64,000 nt of DNA from assembly GCF_000423045.1 (NCBI RefSeq), contig NZ_KE383971.1:10092-74091 (forward strand), written 5' to 3'. Under the pieces are notes generated by a model. The model ran no database searches. It worked only from the letters and a program-made list of their open reading frames with translations, and was not told the DNA's origin. The stretch is from Christiangramia portivictoriae DSM 23547. Its GTDB lineage: Bacteria; Bacteroidota; Bacteroidia; Flavobacteriales; Flavobacteriaceae. The translations under genes were made by a program, and so were the position numbers. Shown one piece after another: positions 24,187 through 33,321 of the stretch. Every line of letters starts with the position of its first letter. The first letter of the stretch is position 1.

Positions 24187-24924
24187 CTAGCTTAATAAAA
24201 GTTGAGTTACAACATAATTGGTTATGATCAACACCACACTGGTCCAAACGAATGATGTGGTAGAAGCTTCTCCAACTTCGAGAGCTCCACCTTTCATATA
24301 ATATCCATGATAAGATGGAACGGTAGCCAATATAAATGCGAATAGGATAGTTTTAATAAAAGCATAGGTTAAATGAAAACCTATAAAATCATCCTGCAAA
24401 CCCGTTAAGAATTGATCACTGGTTACAAAACCACCATAGACCGCAGCGGTGTATGCGCCGGCAATTCCCAGAAACATAGAGATGGCAATCACGAATGGAT
24501 AAGTGAGCATGGCCATGATCTTAGGGAAAATAAGATAATTCTTGGAGTTGATCCCCATAACTTCCAAAGCATCAATCTGCTCGGTAACTCTCATCGAGCC
24601 AATGCTAGACGTGATAAAAGATCCAACTTTACCAGCCATGATAATAGAAATGAAGGTAGGAGCAAATTCCAGGATGATGGACTGTCTTGCCGCGAAAGCA
24701 ACCAGGGATTTAGGAATTAATGGGTTGTTGAGATTCAAAGCTGTTTGAATCGCGACAACTGCACCTATAAAAAAGGATAGGAATGAAACGATTCCCATGG
24801 ATCCCATGATGAGCTCATTGATCTCTTTAAATATCAGATTTCTTAGAACCGAGCCTTTGGTCATTCGGCCAAAAACACCCTTAAGCATTATAAAGTATTC
24901 CCCAATGGAGTACAGGTATGTCAT
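24187..24924 (-). CDS. MlaE-type ABC transporter permease
   Basis: 245-residue inner-membrane permease with about five or six hydrophobic helices and the MlaE features IEFAPTFISIIMAGKVGSFITSSIGSMRVTEQIDALEVMG in the central loop (family core AGKVGS-x-T-x-E-G/S-M-R-V-T-E-Q-I-D-A-L), then an FEI-like coupling region. I start at the ATG at 24924; the upstream in-frame codon at 24927 is TTG. First gene of the operon with the MlaF-like ATPase. Confidence 0.88.
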   Translation of the reverse strand: MTYLYSIGEYFIMLKGVFGRMTKGSVLRNLIFKEINELIMGSMGIVSFLSFFIGAVVAIQTALNLNNPLIPKSLVAFAARQSIILEFAPTFISIIMAGKVGSFITSSIGSMRVTEQIDALEVMGINSKNYLIFPKIMAMLTYPFVIAISMFLGIAGAYTAAVYGGFVTSDQFLTGLQDDFIGFHLTYAFIKTILFAFILATVPSYHGYYMKGGALEVGEASTTSFVWTSVVLIITNYVVTQLLLS

Positions 24925-25008
24925 CAATTCAAATTTGTCCAGCTAAAATACTAAAATTTCGTTCTAAAGTATTTAACGCTTAATTAAACTTTAGCGTTTC
25001 AAGTTTAG

Positions 25009-25016
25009 TAATTTTG
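25009..25016 (+). promoter_or_regulatory. TAATTTTG promoter box of the PafA-like phosphatase gene
   Basis: TAnnTTTG match 25 bases before the ATG at 25042. Confidence 0.5.
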
Positions 25017-25041
25017 GGAATTCAAATTAACTTTTTACATC

Positions 25042-26673
25042 ATGAAACGAAGCTTGATCATACTGCTAATGCTAATAAGTTTTAAACCCGTTAGTTCGCA
25101 GATCACAAAAGAAAAACCAAAGCTGGTAGTTGGTATCGTTGTAGACCAGATGCGCTATGATTACCTGACCCGCTTCTGGGATCAATTTGGGGAGAATGGA
25201 TTTAAAAGAATGGTAAACCAGGGTTACAACTTTAAAAACCATCATTTTAATTATGTGCCAACATATACCGGTCCCGGTCACGCTTCTGTTTTTACCGGTA
25301 CAACACCCGCGAACCATGGGATTATAGGAAATAACTGGTATGACAAATTTGAGGATGCATTCGTTTATTGCGCTGGCGATGATGAAGTTGATCCTATTGG
25401 AACTACAGACCGGGCTGGAAAAATGTCGCCGCATCGCATGAAGTCCACAACTTTTGGCGACGAGAACAGGTTGCAAACCCAGGGAAAAGGTAAAACCATT
25501 GGGGTCGCTTTAAAAGATCGTGGAGCGATTCTCCCGGCGGGTCATGCGGCCAATGCGGCTTATTGGTTTCATGGCAGAGATGAAGCTAAATGGATCACAA
25601 GCTCTTACTACATGGAGCAATTGCCACAATGGGTAAAGGATTTTAACGAATCTGGGAAAGCAAAGTCATACCTAAAAGAATGGTCGCCATTAAAGGATAT
25701 CAAAACATATCAGCAAAGTGGTGTGGATCGAAATGAATTTGAATTTGGTTTCGACGGAAAAGAAACGGCAGACTTCCCGTATGATCTTAAAAAACTGGCT
25801 AAAGATAATGGTGAATTTGATCTTATCAAGGCCACACCTTTCGGAAATGATCTTACTGCAGAATTTGCTAAAGCTGCAATAAAAGGTGAAGAGCTGGGAA
25901 AGGATAATATTACAGACGTGCTTACCCTTAGCTTTTCCAGCACCGATTATGTAGGCCATAACTTCGGAGTGAACAGCAAGGAAATCCAGGATACTTATAT
26001 GAGACTGGACGAGAACATTGCAGATGTTTTGGAATTTCTTGATGCTGAAGTTGGCGCTGGGGAATATGTGGTTTTCCTCACTGCAGATCACGGCGGGGTA
26101 GATGTACCAGCTTACCTGAAGTCTAAGAAAGTACCCGCTGGTTACTACGATGAGTTAAGTATGAAGGAAAAGCTTCATAAATTTTCTTCTGAGACTTTCA
26201 AAAACGATAGTCTGATCAAAAATATAAGTAACAGCCAAATCTTCCTGGACTACGACGAGTTACTAGCTGCAGATCTTAGTGTGGAGGAGGTAGCTTCCAG
26301 GATGTCACATTTTTTACTGAAACAGGAGAGAATATCCAGAGTTTTCACGAGAAACGAATTACAGATAGGTGCGTTTTCAAACCAGGTAGGTGAACTGGTT
26401 CAGAATGGTTTCAACCAGAAACGTAGCGGAGACCTTGTCTTCGTCATTGATCCCGGGTATATTGTATATCCAGAGAAAGGTACAACTCACGGCAGCGGAT
26501 TTTCTTACGATACCCACGCGCCTCTAATTTTCTTCGGAAAAGGTGTTAGTCATGGTGAAACTTACGAGAAAACATACATTCGGGATATAGCCCCTACAAT
26601 TTCGGCAATGCTGGGAATTGCATTTCCAAACGCTGCTACAGGAAAACCTTTAAAGGAAGTACTGGGCAGGTAA
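25042..26673 (+). CDS. PafA-like alkaline phosphatase family protein
   Basis: Exported phosphomonoesterase of the alkaline phosphatase superfamily. 543 residues with a signal peptide (about 1-20, ending VSSQ). Residues matching the active site of Elizabethkingia PafA can be read: the nucleophile Thr in TYTGPGHAS (Thr76), Asn97 in GNNWYD, and Lys158/Arg160 in LKDRGA, with metal ligands in VVDQMRYD (Asp), FSSTDYVGHNFG and TADHGG, and a late His in THGSGFSYDTHAPL. These features point to a phosphate-insensitive monoesterase useful in phosphate-poor sea water. It is monocistronic and its stop abuts the convergent glycosyltransferase gene with no gap. Confidence 0.9.
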   Translation: MKRSLIILLMLISFKPVSSQITKEKPKLVVGIVVDQMRYDYLTRFWDQFGENGFKRMVNQGYNFKNHHFNYVPTYTGPGHASVFTGTTPANHGIIGNNWYDKFEDAFVYCAGDDEVDPIGTTDRAGKMSPHRMKSTTFGDENRLQTQGKGKTIGVALKDRGAILPAGHAANAAYWFHGRDEAKWITSSYYMEQLPQWVKDFNESGKAKSYLKEWSPLKDIKTYQQSGVDRNEFEFGFDGKETADFPYDLKKLAKDNGEFDLIKATPFGNDLTAEFAKAAIKGEELGKDNITDVLTLSFSSTDYVGHNFGVNSKEIQDTYMRLDENIADVLEFLDAEVGAGEYVVFLTADHGGVDVPAYLKSKKVPAGYYDELSMKEKLHKFSSETFKNDSLIKNISNSQIFLDYDELLAADLSVEEVASRMSHFLLKQERISRVFTRNELQIGAFSNQVGELVQNGFNQKRSGDLVFVIDPGYIVYPEKGTTHGSGFSYDTHAPLIFFGKGVSHGETYEKTYIRDIAPTISAMLGIAFPNAATGKPLKEVLGR

Positions 26674-27522
26674 CTACAAGAACTTATTTCTAATTGCGTC
26701 CCAGCGCAATTTTCTAATAAAACGGCCTTCTTCTTCTGAAACAAGAAAAGGTCGTTTTTTCTTTCTCGCATTGAAGTAGCCTGAAACATAGTGTAAAAAT
26801 GCAAAAGGATTCATCTTTAAAGCAGCAAGTTTGGCTGAAGCGATCATGCTTAAAGCAACTCCATATCGAAGTCTGTAAAAAGCTTCACCCTGCTTTCTCC
26901 CGGAATGCTCAAAATAATTCATACCAGTTGGGCGAAGATGTTTAACCAGTAAGTTTTCATCTGTAACCACTTTCCAACCATGAAATCTAGCCAGAAGTTC
27001 ATCTGCTGTGTCCCATCCCATGGCAGGTTTAAGTTCTCCTATTTGTATAAAACAATGTTTGCTATAGGCTTTCAGCGCTCCGCGAATATGGTCTTTTCCA
27101 GTTAAGTTTTCTGGAACCCATTTATCCTTTCTTTGTACGCTACAGAAACCTCCGGCCATTCCAATACCTGGTTCAGACTCAAAAATTTCGGCTATTCTCT
27201 GGAGATAGTTTTCAGGAAAAATAAGGTCAGCGTCAAATTTGCAAATGATATCAAAATCATCGTCAAGCTGATAATAGCCCTGGTAGAATGCGTTGATTAC
27301 CTTACTGCCAGGAGCATGCTCTGTAGAAGATACATTCCCAACGAGATCTATAAAATCATACTTTTCAGCAAAACGAGCTACAATTTCTGAAGTTGCATCT
27401 GTAGAATTATCATCCACTACCACGATTTTCGCAGGTTTCAGCGTTTGATTAGCCAGGGATTCCAGAGTCCTGCCAATGATATTGGCTTCATTATGTGCGG
27501 GGATGATAATATAGATTCTCAC
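26674..27522 (-). CDS. Family 2 glycosyltransferase
   Basis: 282 residues, GT-A fold: IIPAHNEANIIGRTLESL at the N-terminus, VVDDNSTDAT (nucleotide binding) and FDADL (metal-binding DxD) near residue 95. A C-terminal ~130 residues includes a hydrophobic amphipathic region but no clear multi-pass anchor. It starts with GTG at 27522. It follows the methyltransferase by 35 bases and belongs with the ketosynthase III gene, suggesting transfer of a sugar onto a lipid-like acceptor; the acceptor is not known. Confidence 0.85.
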   Translation of the reverse strand: MRIYIIIPAHNEANIIGRTLESLANQTLKPAKIVVVDDNSTDATSEIVARFAEKYDFIDLVGNVSSTEHAPGSKVINAFYQGYYQLDDDFDIICKFDADLIFPENYLQRIAEIFESEPGIGMAGGFCSVQRKDKWVPENLTGKDHIRGALKAYSKHCFIQIGELKPAMGWDTADELLARFHGWKVVTDENLLVKHLRPTGMNYFEHSGRKQGEAFYRLRYGVALSMIASAKLAALKMNPFAFLHYVSGYFNARKKKRPFLVSEEEGRFIRKLRWDAIRNKFL

Positions 27523-27557
27523 GCAAGGAAAATTTCAGTAAATGCTAAGATAGAGTA

Positions 27558-28079
27558 TTAGATTCTTTCAGCATAAACAGCATAATACCTTGGAGTAAAC
27601 TTCCGAAGAATTGGGCGTATTCCAATTTTCTTTACTGGATGGGCCCATTGAATGCTATCTTTTATCTGCCAGCCACTTTTTTCAAGCAACCAGTCAAACT
27701 GCCATTTTTCAAACTCGTGGTAATGCCGATCCCAGGGGTCGGTCTTGCTGCGATAGGAGGGAGCAAACCATAATTTCAAGGGTACACTTGCTACAAGTTT
27801 TGGAGCTTTAATCTCTTTCAAAATATTGTATGGAGCAAGTAGATGTTCGAAAATCTCGAAAGCTGTAATACAATCATAGGAATTTGTTTGAACCGCCTCG
27901 AAGTGGTCGTCCAGATCTTCCCCAGTAGTGTTAGTTACCTGAAAACCTTCCTTTTCCATGATTTTTGAAAACGGATTGGGAACTCCCAGATCCAGAATTT
28001 GTTCATCTCTGGAAATATGATTTTCTAAAAATTCCAGTGTTTTCTGAAAGCGTTCTTTCGGGAAACTTTGTTCGTACAT
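27558..28079 (-). CDS. Class I SAM-dependent methyltransferase
   Basis: 173 residues with a SAM-binding start ILDLGVPNPFSK (motif I, about 39-50), an acidic loop and the post-II region DCITAFEIFEHLLAPYNILKEI typical of the Methyltransf_11/23 group. The motif I glycine pattern (LGVPNP instead of GxGxG) is atypical, so binding should be checked. Its ATG shares one base with the stop of the ketosynthase III gene (TAATG), so the two are translationally coupled. Substrate unknown. Confidence 0.75.
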   Translation of the reverse strand: MYEQSFPKERFQKTLEFLENHISRDEQILDLGVPNPFSKIMEKEGFQVTNTTGEDLDDHFEAVQTNSYDCITAFEIFEHLLAPYNILKEIKAPKLVASVPLKLWFAPSYRSKTDPWDRHYHEFEKWQFDWLLEKSGWQIKDSIQWAHPVKKIGIRPILRKFTPRYYAVYAERI

Positions 28080-29137
28080 TATACCTGGTAAGTGATTGCG
28101 TTTATGTTCATTCCTGCACCAACGCTGGCAAACATTACAACATCACCTTTCTCCAGTTTTTGATCGTCGATCTTACCTTTACGTACAAGGTCCAGAAGCG
28201 TTGGTACAGTGGCTACACTGCTATTTCCCAACTCATGAATGGTCATAGGCATTACATGTTCAGGTGCCTGCATTTTGTGTAATTTGTAGAACCTGTTGAT
28301 GATGGCTTCATCCATCTTTTCATTAGCCTGGTGAATAAATACGGTTTTAAGATCTTCAATGGATTTCCCGCTATTTTCCAGACAGGTCTTCATCGCTTTC
28401 GGTACGTTAACCAGGGCGAATTCATAGATCTTGCGACCGTTCATCTTTATAAAACGAATGTCTTCGGAAGATTCGCTGTTATTGGATTTTCCGAAGTAAA
28501 TATATTCAGATTCCTGTAACGAGAAGGTAGCCGACTCATGAGACAAAATGCCACCTTCTTCTTCTGAAGCTTCTAAAATTGCCGCTCCTGCACCGTCGGA
28601 AAAAATCATACTATCCCGGTCGTGAGTATCTATCACTCTGGATAAGGCTTCAGCTCCAATTACAAGGCATCTTTTCGCAAGACCTGCTTTGATAAATGCG
28701 TTCGCCTGCACCATGCCTTCGATCCAGCCGGGACATCCAAAGAGAATATCATATCCAACACATTTTGGATTTCTGATCTTTAATTTTGCTTTTACACGGG
28801 TAGCCAGGCTGGGAACAGTATCACTTTGAACAGTATTGGACTTGACATCCCCATAATTATGAGCAACAATTATATAATCAAGAGTTTCAGGATCTATACC
28901 CGCATCCTCAATAGCCTTTTCACTAGCCAGAGTTGCTATGTCTGAAGTATTCATTTCAGGTTCTATGTACCTGCGTTCTTCGATACCAGTTATAGCTTTG
29001 AACTTTCGAATTGTGGTAGGATTGTCCTGAGGAAAAGAACTCCCGTCGAGGTTAAAGAACTCATGTTGCTCAAAGTCAGCATTTCTTGTGACAACATTGG
29101 GTATGTAACTTCCAGTACCGGTAATTTTAAAATTCAT
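28079..29137 (-). CDS. 3-oxoacyl-ACP synthase III (FabH-like) ketosynthase
   Basis: 352-residue thiolase-fold condensing enzyme with the Cys-His-Asn triad in family contexts: FGCPGWIEG (Cys135), VFIHQANEK (His269) and HELGNSSVAT (Asn305). The usual FabH start GTGSYIPNVVTRN is present. Family members start fatty acid synthesis or build special lipids, alkenes and polyketide starters. A methyltransferase and a glycosyltransferase follow in the same operon, so a dedicated lipid product is more likely than housekeeping fatty acid synthesis. Confidence 0.88.
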   Translation of the reverse strand: MNFKITGTGSYIPNVVTRNADFEQHEFFNLDGSSFPQDNPTTIRKFKAITGIEERRYIEPEMNTSDIATLASEKAIEDAGIDPETLDYIIVAHNYGDVKSNTVQSDTVPSLATRVKAKLKIRNPKCVGYDILFGCPGWIEGMVQANAFIKAGLAKRCLVIGAEALSRVIDTHDRDSMIFSDGAGAAILEASEEEGGILSHESATFSLQESEYIYFGKSNNSESSEDIRFIKMNGRKIYEFALVNVPKAMKTCLENSGKSIEDLKTVFIHQANEKMDEAIINRFYKLHKMQAPEHVMPMTIHELGNSSVATVPTLLDLVRKGKIDDQKLEKGDVVMFASVGAGMNINAITYQV

Positions 29138-29214
29138 CTGACTCTGAGATTATAAATATTTCACAATTTAATTAAATAGCCTTAAGCTACATTTAAAATT
29201 TAATACTTTTTGGT

Positions 29215-29244
29215 CGAAAAAAAACCTGCCAGTTGACAGGTTTT
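29215..29244 (-). terminator. Terminator after gcvP (minus strand)
   Basis: AAAACCTG/CAGGTTTT stem with an eight-base loop; on the minus strand followed by TTTT. It lies 23 bases past the gcvP stop. Confidence 0.8.
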
Positions 29245-29266
29245 TATTTCTAAAGTGCTATCTGGC

Positions 29267-32116
29267 TTATACTTCGGCGTATTCTTCAGTAGGAGGGCAG
29301 GTACACATAAGGTTCCTGTCTCCGTAAGCTTCATCTACACGTCGTACACTTGGCCAGAACTTATTGTCATGTAAATGACTTAGTGGATATGCTGCTTTCT
29401 CACGAGTATACGGTAAATTCCATTCGTTAGCGGTAAGCATATGTATGGTATGCGGAGCATTCTTCAAAACGTTATTAGGTTCATCTATCGATGCTTCGTC
29501 AATTTCTTTTCGAATTGAAATTAGCGCATCACAGAATCTGTCCAGTTCAGGTTTTGATTCACTTTCGGTTGGTTCGATCATTACAGTTCCAGCTACCGGG
29601 AATGATACTGTTGGAGCATGAAACCCATAATCGATCAAACGTTTGGCGATATCTGTCACTTCAATCCCTTTTTCTTTGAAAGGTCTGCAATCTACGATCA
29701 TCTCATGTGCAGCACGTCCTCTTTCTCCAGAATAAAGGGTTTTATAATGTCCGTTTAAACGTTCCTTTATGTAATTAGCATTCAAAATTGCATATTCCGT
29801 TGCCTTTTGAAGGCCTCCAGTACCAAGCATTTTGATGTATCCGTAAGAAATAAGGCAAACGAGAGCAGAACCCCATGGTGCTGAAGAAATTGCACCAATC
29901 GCCTGATCCCCGCCTGTTTTTATCACCGGGTTTCCAGGAAGGAAAGGTTTCAACTGCTCAGCTACACATATTGGACCAACTCCAGGTCCACCACCTCCGT
30001 GAGGAATGGCAAAAGTTTTGTGCAGGTTAAGGTGGCAAACATCAGCACCAATTTTACCTGGATTGGTAAGTCCAACCTGGGCGTTCATGTTAGCGCCGTC
30101 CATATAAACCTGACCGCCATTTTCATGAATGATATTGGTTACTTCACGAATTGCAGATTCAAATACCCCGTGTGTAGAAGGATAGGTAACCATTAGTGCA
30201 GCAAGATTGTCCTTGTGTTTTAATGCTTTTTCGCGTAGATCATCAACGTCTATATTTCCATTTTCATTGGCCTTGGTGACAATCACTTTCATACCGGCCA
30301 TTACTGCTGAAGCAGGATTTGTACCGTGAGCAGACGATGGGATCAGGCAAATATTTCTATGACTGTCTCCATTCGCTTCGTGGTACGCACGTATAACCAT
30401 TAAACCAGCATACTCGCCCTGAGCACCGGAATTTGGTTGTAATGAGGTTGCTGAAAACCCTGTAATTTCAGTTAACTGGTCTTCCAGTTCTTTTAATATG
30501 GTTTGATAACCCTGAGCCTGGTCTACAGGAACAAATGGGTGCAAGTTCCCCCATTGTGGATTACTTAAAGGTAACATTTCTGAAGCGGCATTCAATTTCA
30601 TGGTGCAGGATCCAAGACTTATCATCGAGTGGTTCAATGAAAGATCTTTGCGCTCCAGTTTTTTGATATAACGCATCAATTCAGTTTCTGAATGATACAA
30701 ATTGAATACTTCGTGAGTTAAAAATTCAGTGGTACGTTGAAGTGACTCCGGAATCCTAATTTCTGAAGATAACTCAGATACTTCAGTAGCCTCTTTATCT
30801 TTTAATTCAGCAAAAACTGAAATGATCGCGTTCAGATCATCTGTAGTAGTGGTCTCATTGATCGAAATACAAGCGCTTTCAGAATCGGGATAGAAAAAGT
30901 TTATCTCGTGCTTTTCAGCAATAGTTTTCAAAGATTTAGCGTCAACCTTTACATGTAGCGTATCAAAATATGCTGAATTCTGCTGTTCGAAACCAAGTTT
31001 CTTCAAACTATCCTCCAGGCTAACTGCCGTCGCATGCACAATACCGGCGATGTACTCCAGGCCGCGTGGACCATGATATACTGCATACATTCCTGCCATT
31101 ACCGCAAGAAGAACCTGTGCAGTACAAATATTGGAAGTTGCTTTATCTCTTTTAATGTGTTGCTCACGGGTTTGCAATGCCATTCTAAGGGCGTTATTCC
31201 CGTCAACATCCTTCGTAAGACCAATAATACGTCCTGGAAGGTTTCTTTTAAAATCCTCTCTGGTTGCAAAAAATGCTGCATGAGGTCCTCCATATCCTAA
31301 CGGAATTCCAAAACGCTGCGTAGTTCCAACAACCACGTCTACTCCAAGTTCTCCCGGAGCCTGAAGCATTACAAGGCTAAGAATATCTGCTGCGAATGCG
31401 GTCTTAATGTTGGCTGCTTTACAATTTTCAACGAAGTCCTTGTAATCGAAGATTTGTCCGAATTTCCCAGGATACTGTACCAGTGCGCCAAAGTAATCTT
31501 CAGAGAAGTCAAATTCTTCATGATTTCCTACGACCATATCGATCCCAAGAAAATTAGCACGCGTTTCCATCAGAGAAATGGTTTGCGGCAGTGTTTGTTG
31601 CGAAACGAAGAATTTATTGACGTTCCTTTTTTTCTGATCCCTTTCGCGAACAGAAAATAGCAGTGCCATCGCCTCAGCAGCTGCAGTAGATTCGTCTAAA
31701 AGCGAAGCATTCGCAAGCTCCATCCCGGTAAGATCGCTTACCATGGTCTGGAAATTCAGAAGAGCTTCCAGTCTACCCTGAGCGATTTCTGCCTGGTACG
31801 GAGTATAGGCAGTGTACCAACCCGGATTTTCCAGGATATTTCTTTGGATTACCGCTGGAAGAATACTCTGGTGATATCCTAAACCAATGTATGTTTTATA
31901 TAATTTATTTTTTTCTGAAAGCTTCTTGATATGTTCTGCATACTGGTTTTCGCTCATTGCTTTTGGCAAATTAAGCGGGCTCTCCAGCCTGATATCATCA
32001 GGAATAGTTTCGTATATAAGTTGCTCTATAGACTCAACACCAATCGTATCCAACATTTCCTGAAGATTTTCAGCTTTGGGACCAATATGGCGTAATGCGA
32101 AAGAATCTGTTCTCAT
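29267..32116 (-). CDS. gcvP: Glycine dehydrogenase (decarboxylating), P protein
   Basis: P protein of the glycine cleavage system: decarboxylates glycine with PLP and passes aminomethyl to the lipoyl H protein. 949 residues, the single-chain form. N-terminal half has RHIGP and PYQAEIAQGRLEALLNFQ, the C-terminal half has QPNSGAQGEYAG and the PLP lysine in HLNLHKTFAIPHGGGGPG. I choose the ATG at 32116 because the in-frame frame upstream to 32155 overlaps a TACTTTTG promoter box, which cannot be coding if it is a promoter. gcvT and gcvH are not in the window. Confidence 0.95.
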   Translation of the reverse strand: MRTDSFALRHIGPKAENLQEMLDTIGVESIEQLIYETIPDDIRLESPLNLPKAMSENQYAEHIKKLSEKNKLYKTYIGLGYHQSILPAVIQRNILENPGWYTAYTPYQAEIAQGRLEALLNFQTMVSDLTGMELANASLLDESTAAAEAMALLFSVRERDQKKRNVNKFFVSQQTLPQTISLMETRANFLGIDMVVGNHEEFDFSEDYFGALVQYPGKFGQIFDYKDFVENCKAANIKTAFAADILSLVMLQAPGELGVDVVVGTTQRFGIPLGYGGPHAAFFATREDFKRNLPGRIIGLTKDVDGNNALRMALQTREQHIKRDKATSNICTAQVLLAVMAGMYAVYHGPRGLEYIAGIVHATAVSLEDSLKKLGFEQQNSAYFDTLHVKVDAKSLKTIAEKHEINFFYPDSESACISINETTTTDDLNAIISVFAELKDKEATEVSELSSEIRIPESLQRTTEFLTHEVFNLYHSETELMRYIKKLERKDLSLNHSMISLGSCTMKLNAASEMLPLSNPQWGNLHPFVPVDQAQGYQTILKELEDQLTEITGFSATSLQPNSGAQGEYAGLMVIRAYHEANGDSHRNICLIPSSAHGTNPASAVMAGMKVIVTKANENGNIDVDDLREKALKHKDNLAALMVTYPSTHGVFESAIREVTNIIHENGGQVYMDGANMNAQVGLTNPGKIGADVCHLNLHKTFAIPHGGGGPGVGPICVAEQLKPFLPGNPVIKTGGDQAIGAISSAPWGSALVCLISYGYIKMLGTGGLQKATEYAILNANYIKERLNGHYKTLYSGERGRAAHEMIVDCRPFKEKGIEVTDIAKRLIDYGFHAPTVSFPVAGTVMIEPTESESKPELDRFCDALISIRKEIDEASIDEPNNVLKNAPHTIHMLTANEWNLPYTREKAAYPLSHLHDNKFWPSVRRVDEAYGDRNLMCTCPPTEEYAEV

Positions 32117-32145
32117 CAATAAATCTAGTTGTGTTTTTGTGGCGC

Positions 32146-32153
32146 AAAAGTAC
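32146..32153 (-). promoter_or_regulatory. TACTTTTG promoter box of gcvP
   Basis: TAnnTTTG match on the minus strand, 29 bases before the chosen ATG; it decides the gcvP start. Confidence 0.55.
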
Positions 32154-32247
32154 ATAATTCCGAGCTAATTTAAACTGGTTTAGAGGTATACAGTTGTTAA
32201 GATTTTTGACTAGCAAGAAACTAGCTGAGAATATGTAATTTCGTAGG

Positions 32248-33084
32248 ATGAGGTACTTTCGTCATGCACTTGATCTTTATATTAACAGCAGTATTCATGT
32301 TGCGCTGGCTGTTGTAGCTTTTACGATCATTAGCATGATCGAATTTGGCCTGCCTTTATCATTAATTCTGGTTGCTTTTGTGTTCTTTTCCACGATTACC
32401 GGATATAATTTTGTGAAGTATGCCGGTATTGCCAAACTACATCATTCCAGTCTGGCGGGAAACCTCCGTATAATCCAGATCTTCTCCTTTGGCAGTTTTA
32501 TAGCATTAATATACTTTGCCTTCTCACTGCACCAAAATGTATTGATTGCGACGGGTCTGCTAGGTTTGCTAACCTTGTTTTACGCCTTGCCCGTGTTTGG
32601 TAAAAAAAGGAATTTAAGAAGTCTTGCAGGGATAAAAATCTTCGTGATCGCCATGGTGTGGGCGGGAACTACTGTTCTGTTACCCGTAATCAATGCTCGG
32701 GAACTACTCGATCAGCCAGTCTTAATTAATTTCTTCCAGCGTTTTTGTATCGTTGTCGTGCTTACGCTTCCTTTTGAAATTAGGGATCTGGTCTATGATT
32801 CGGATTCGCTGGAAACAATACCACAAAGAATTGGAGTACGAAAAACCAGGCTCTTTGGAATTTGTTTGTTGGTGCTCATCAATATTATTGAGATATTTCA
32901 GCAGGAGAGTAGTGCAAATCTGCTCAGTTTGTTTCTGGTAAGTGTGCTAATTGGTGCATCTCTGCTTGATAGTAATGAGCAGCAGGAGAAATATTATGCT
33001 TCTTTCTGGGTGGAGTCGATCCCCATTATATACCTGGGAATTCTACTGCTAATCAAGAATGTTCTTCCCGGTGTAATTTATTAA
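32248..33084 (+). CDS. UbiA-like multi-pass membrane protein
   Basis: 278 residues with about eight hydrophobic helices. The arrangement resembles UbiA prenyltransferases: YNFVKYAGIAKLHH sits where the first aspartate-rich motif (NDxxD) is expected, and EIRDLVYDSDSLETIPQRIG where the second (DxxxD) is. The second keeps three aspartates and the following PQRIG, but the first has no aspartate at all, so prenyl diphosphate chemistry would have to be altered or lost. Family assignment is by pattern only. Its last 32 bases overlap the 3' end of the convergent anti-sigma gene. Confidence 0.6.
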   Translation: MRYFRHALDLYINSSIHVALAVVAFTIISMIEFGLPLSLILVAFVFFSTITGYNFVKYAGIAKLHHSSLAGNLRIIQIFSFGSFIALIYFAFSLHQNVLIATGLLGLLTLFYALPVFGKKRNLRSLAGIKIFVIAMVWAGTTVLLPVINARELLDQPVLINFFQRFCIVVVLTLPFEIRDLVYDSDSLETIPQRIGVRKTRLFGICLLVLINIIEIFQQESSANLLSLFLVSVLIGASLLDSNEQQEKYYASFWVESIPIIYLGILLLIKNVLPGVIY

Positions 33085-33319
33085 TGCTTTCCCGCCATTC
33101 TCTCTTCTTTTCTTCGGAACAGCACTTTAAATTAGCTTCTTCAATTTTACGAGTAAGTTTGGAATTTTTGCTGGAAAATGTACGGCAGGTTCTGCAGAAA
33201 GCCAGATGGATCATTAGCTTGATCTTTTCAAAAAAACCGGCCTCATCATACTGAGCTTTTGTGCAACAGGTTGCAGCTTCAGAACAGTCGACAAAAAGTG
33301 ATTTGTTTTTCTTACTCAT
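33053..33319 (-). CDS. Putative zinc-finger anti-sigma factor
   Basis: 88 residues from the ATG at 33319 (a longer frame reaches 33385 but would run into the sigma gene). It has the ZAS-type zinc motif His-x3-Cys-x2-Cys (HLAFCRTC, about 40-47) and no transmembrane helix. It begins two bases after the sigma factor stop. Such small soluble zinc proteins bind and inhibit the cognate ECF sigma. Several other Cys (DCSEAATCCTK, LKCCSEE) flank the motif and may sense redox state. Confidence 0.75.
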   Translation of the reverse strand: MSKKNKSLFVDCSEAATCCTKAQYDEAGFFEKIKLMIHLAFCRTCRTFSSKNSKLTRKIEEANLKCCSEEKKREWRESINKLHREEHS

Positions 33320-33321
33320 TT

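Noticed and set aside
25042-26673. Nucleotide pyrophosphatase or sulfatase assignment for the alkaline phosphatase-superfamily gene
   Set aside because: The Thr nucleophile context TYTGPGHAS with GNNWYD and LKDR fits PafA-type monoesterases better; sulfatases would need a CxPSR motif, which is absent.
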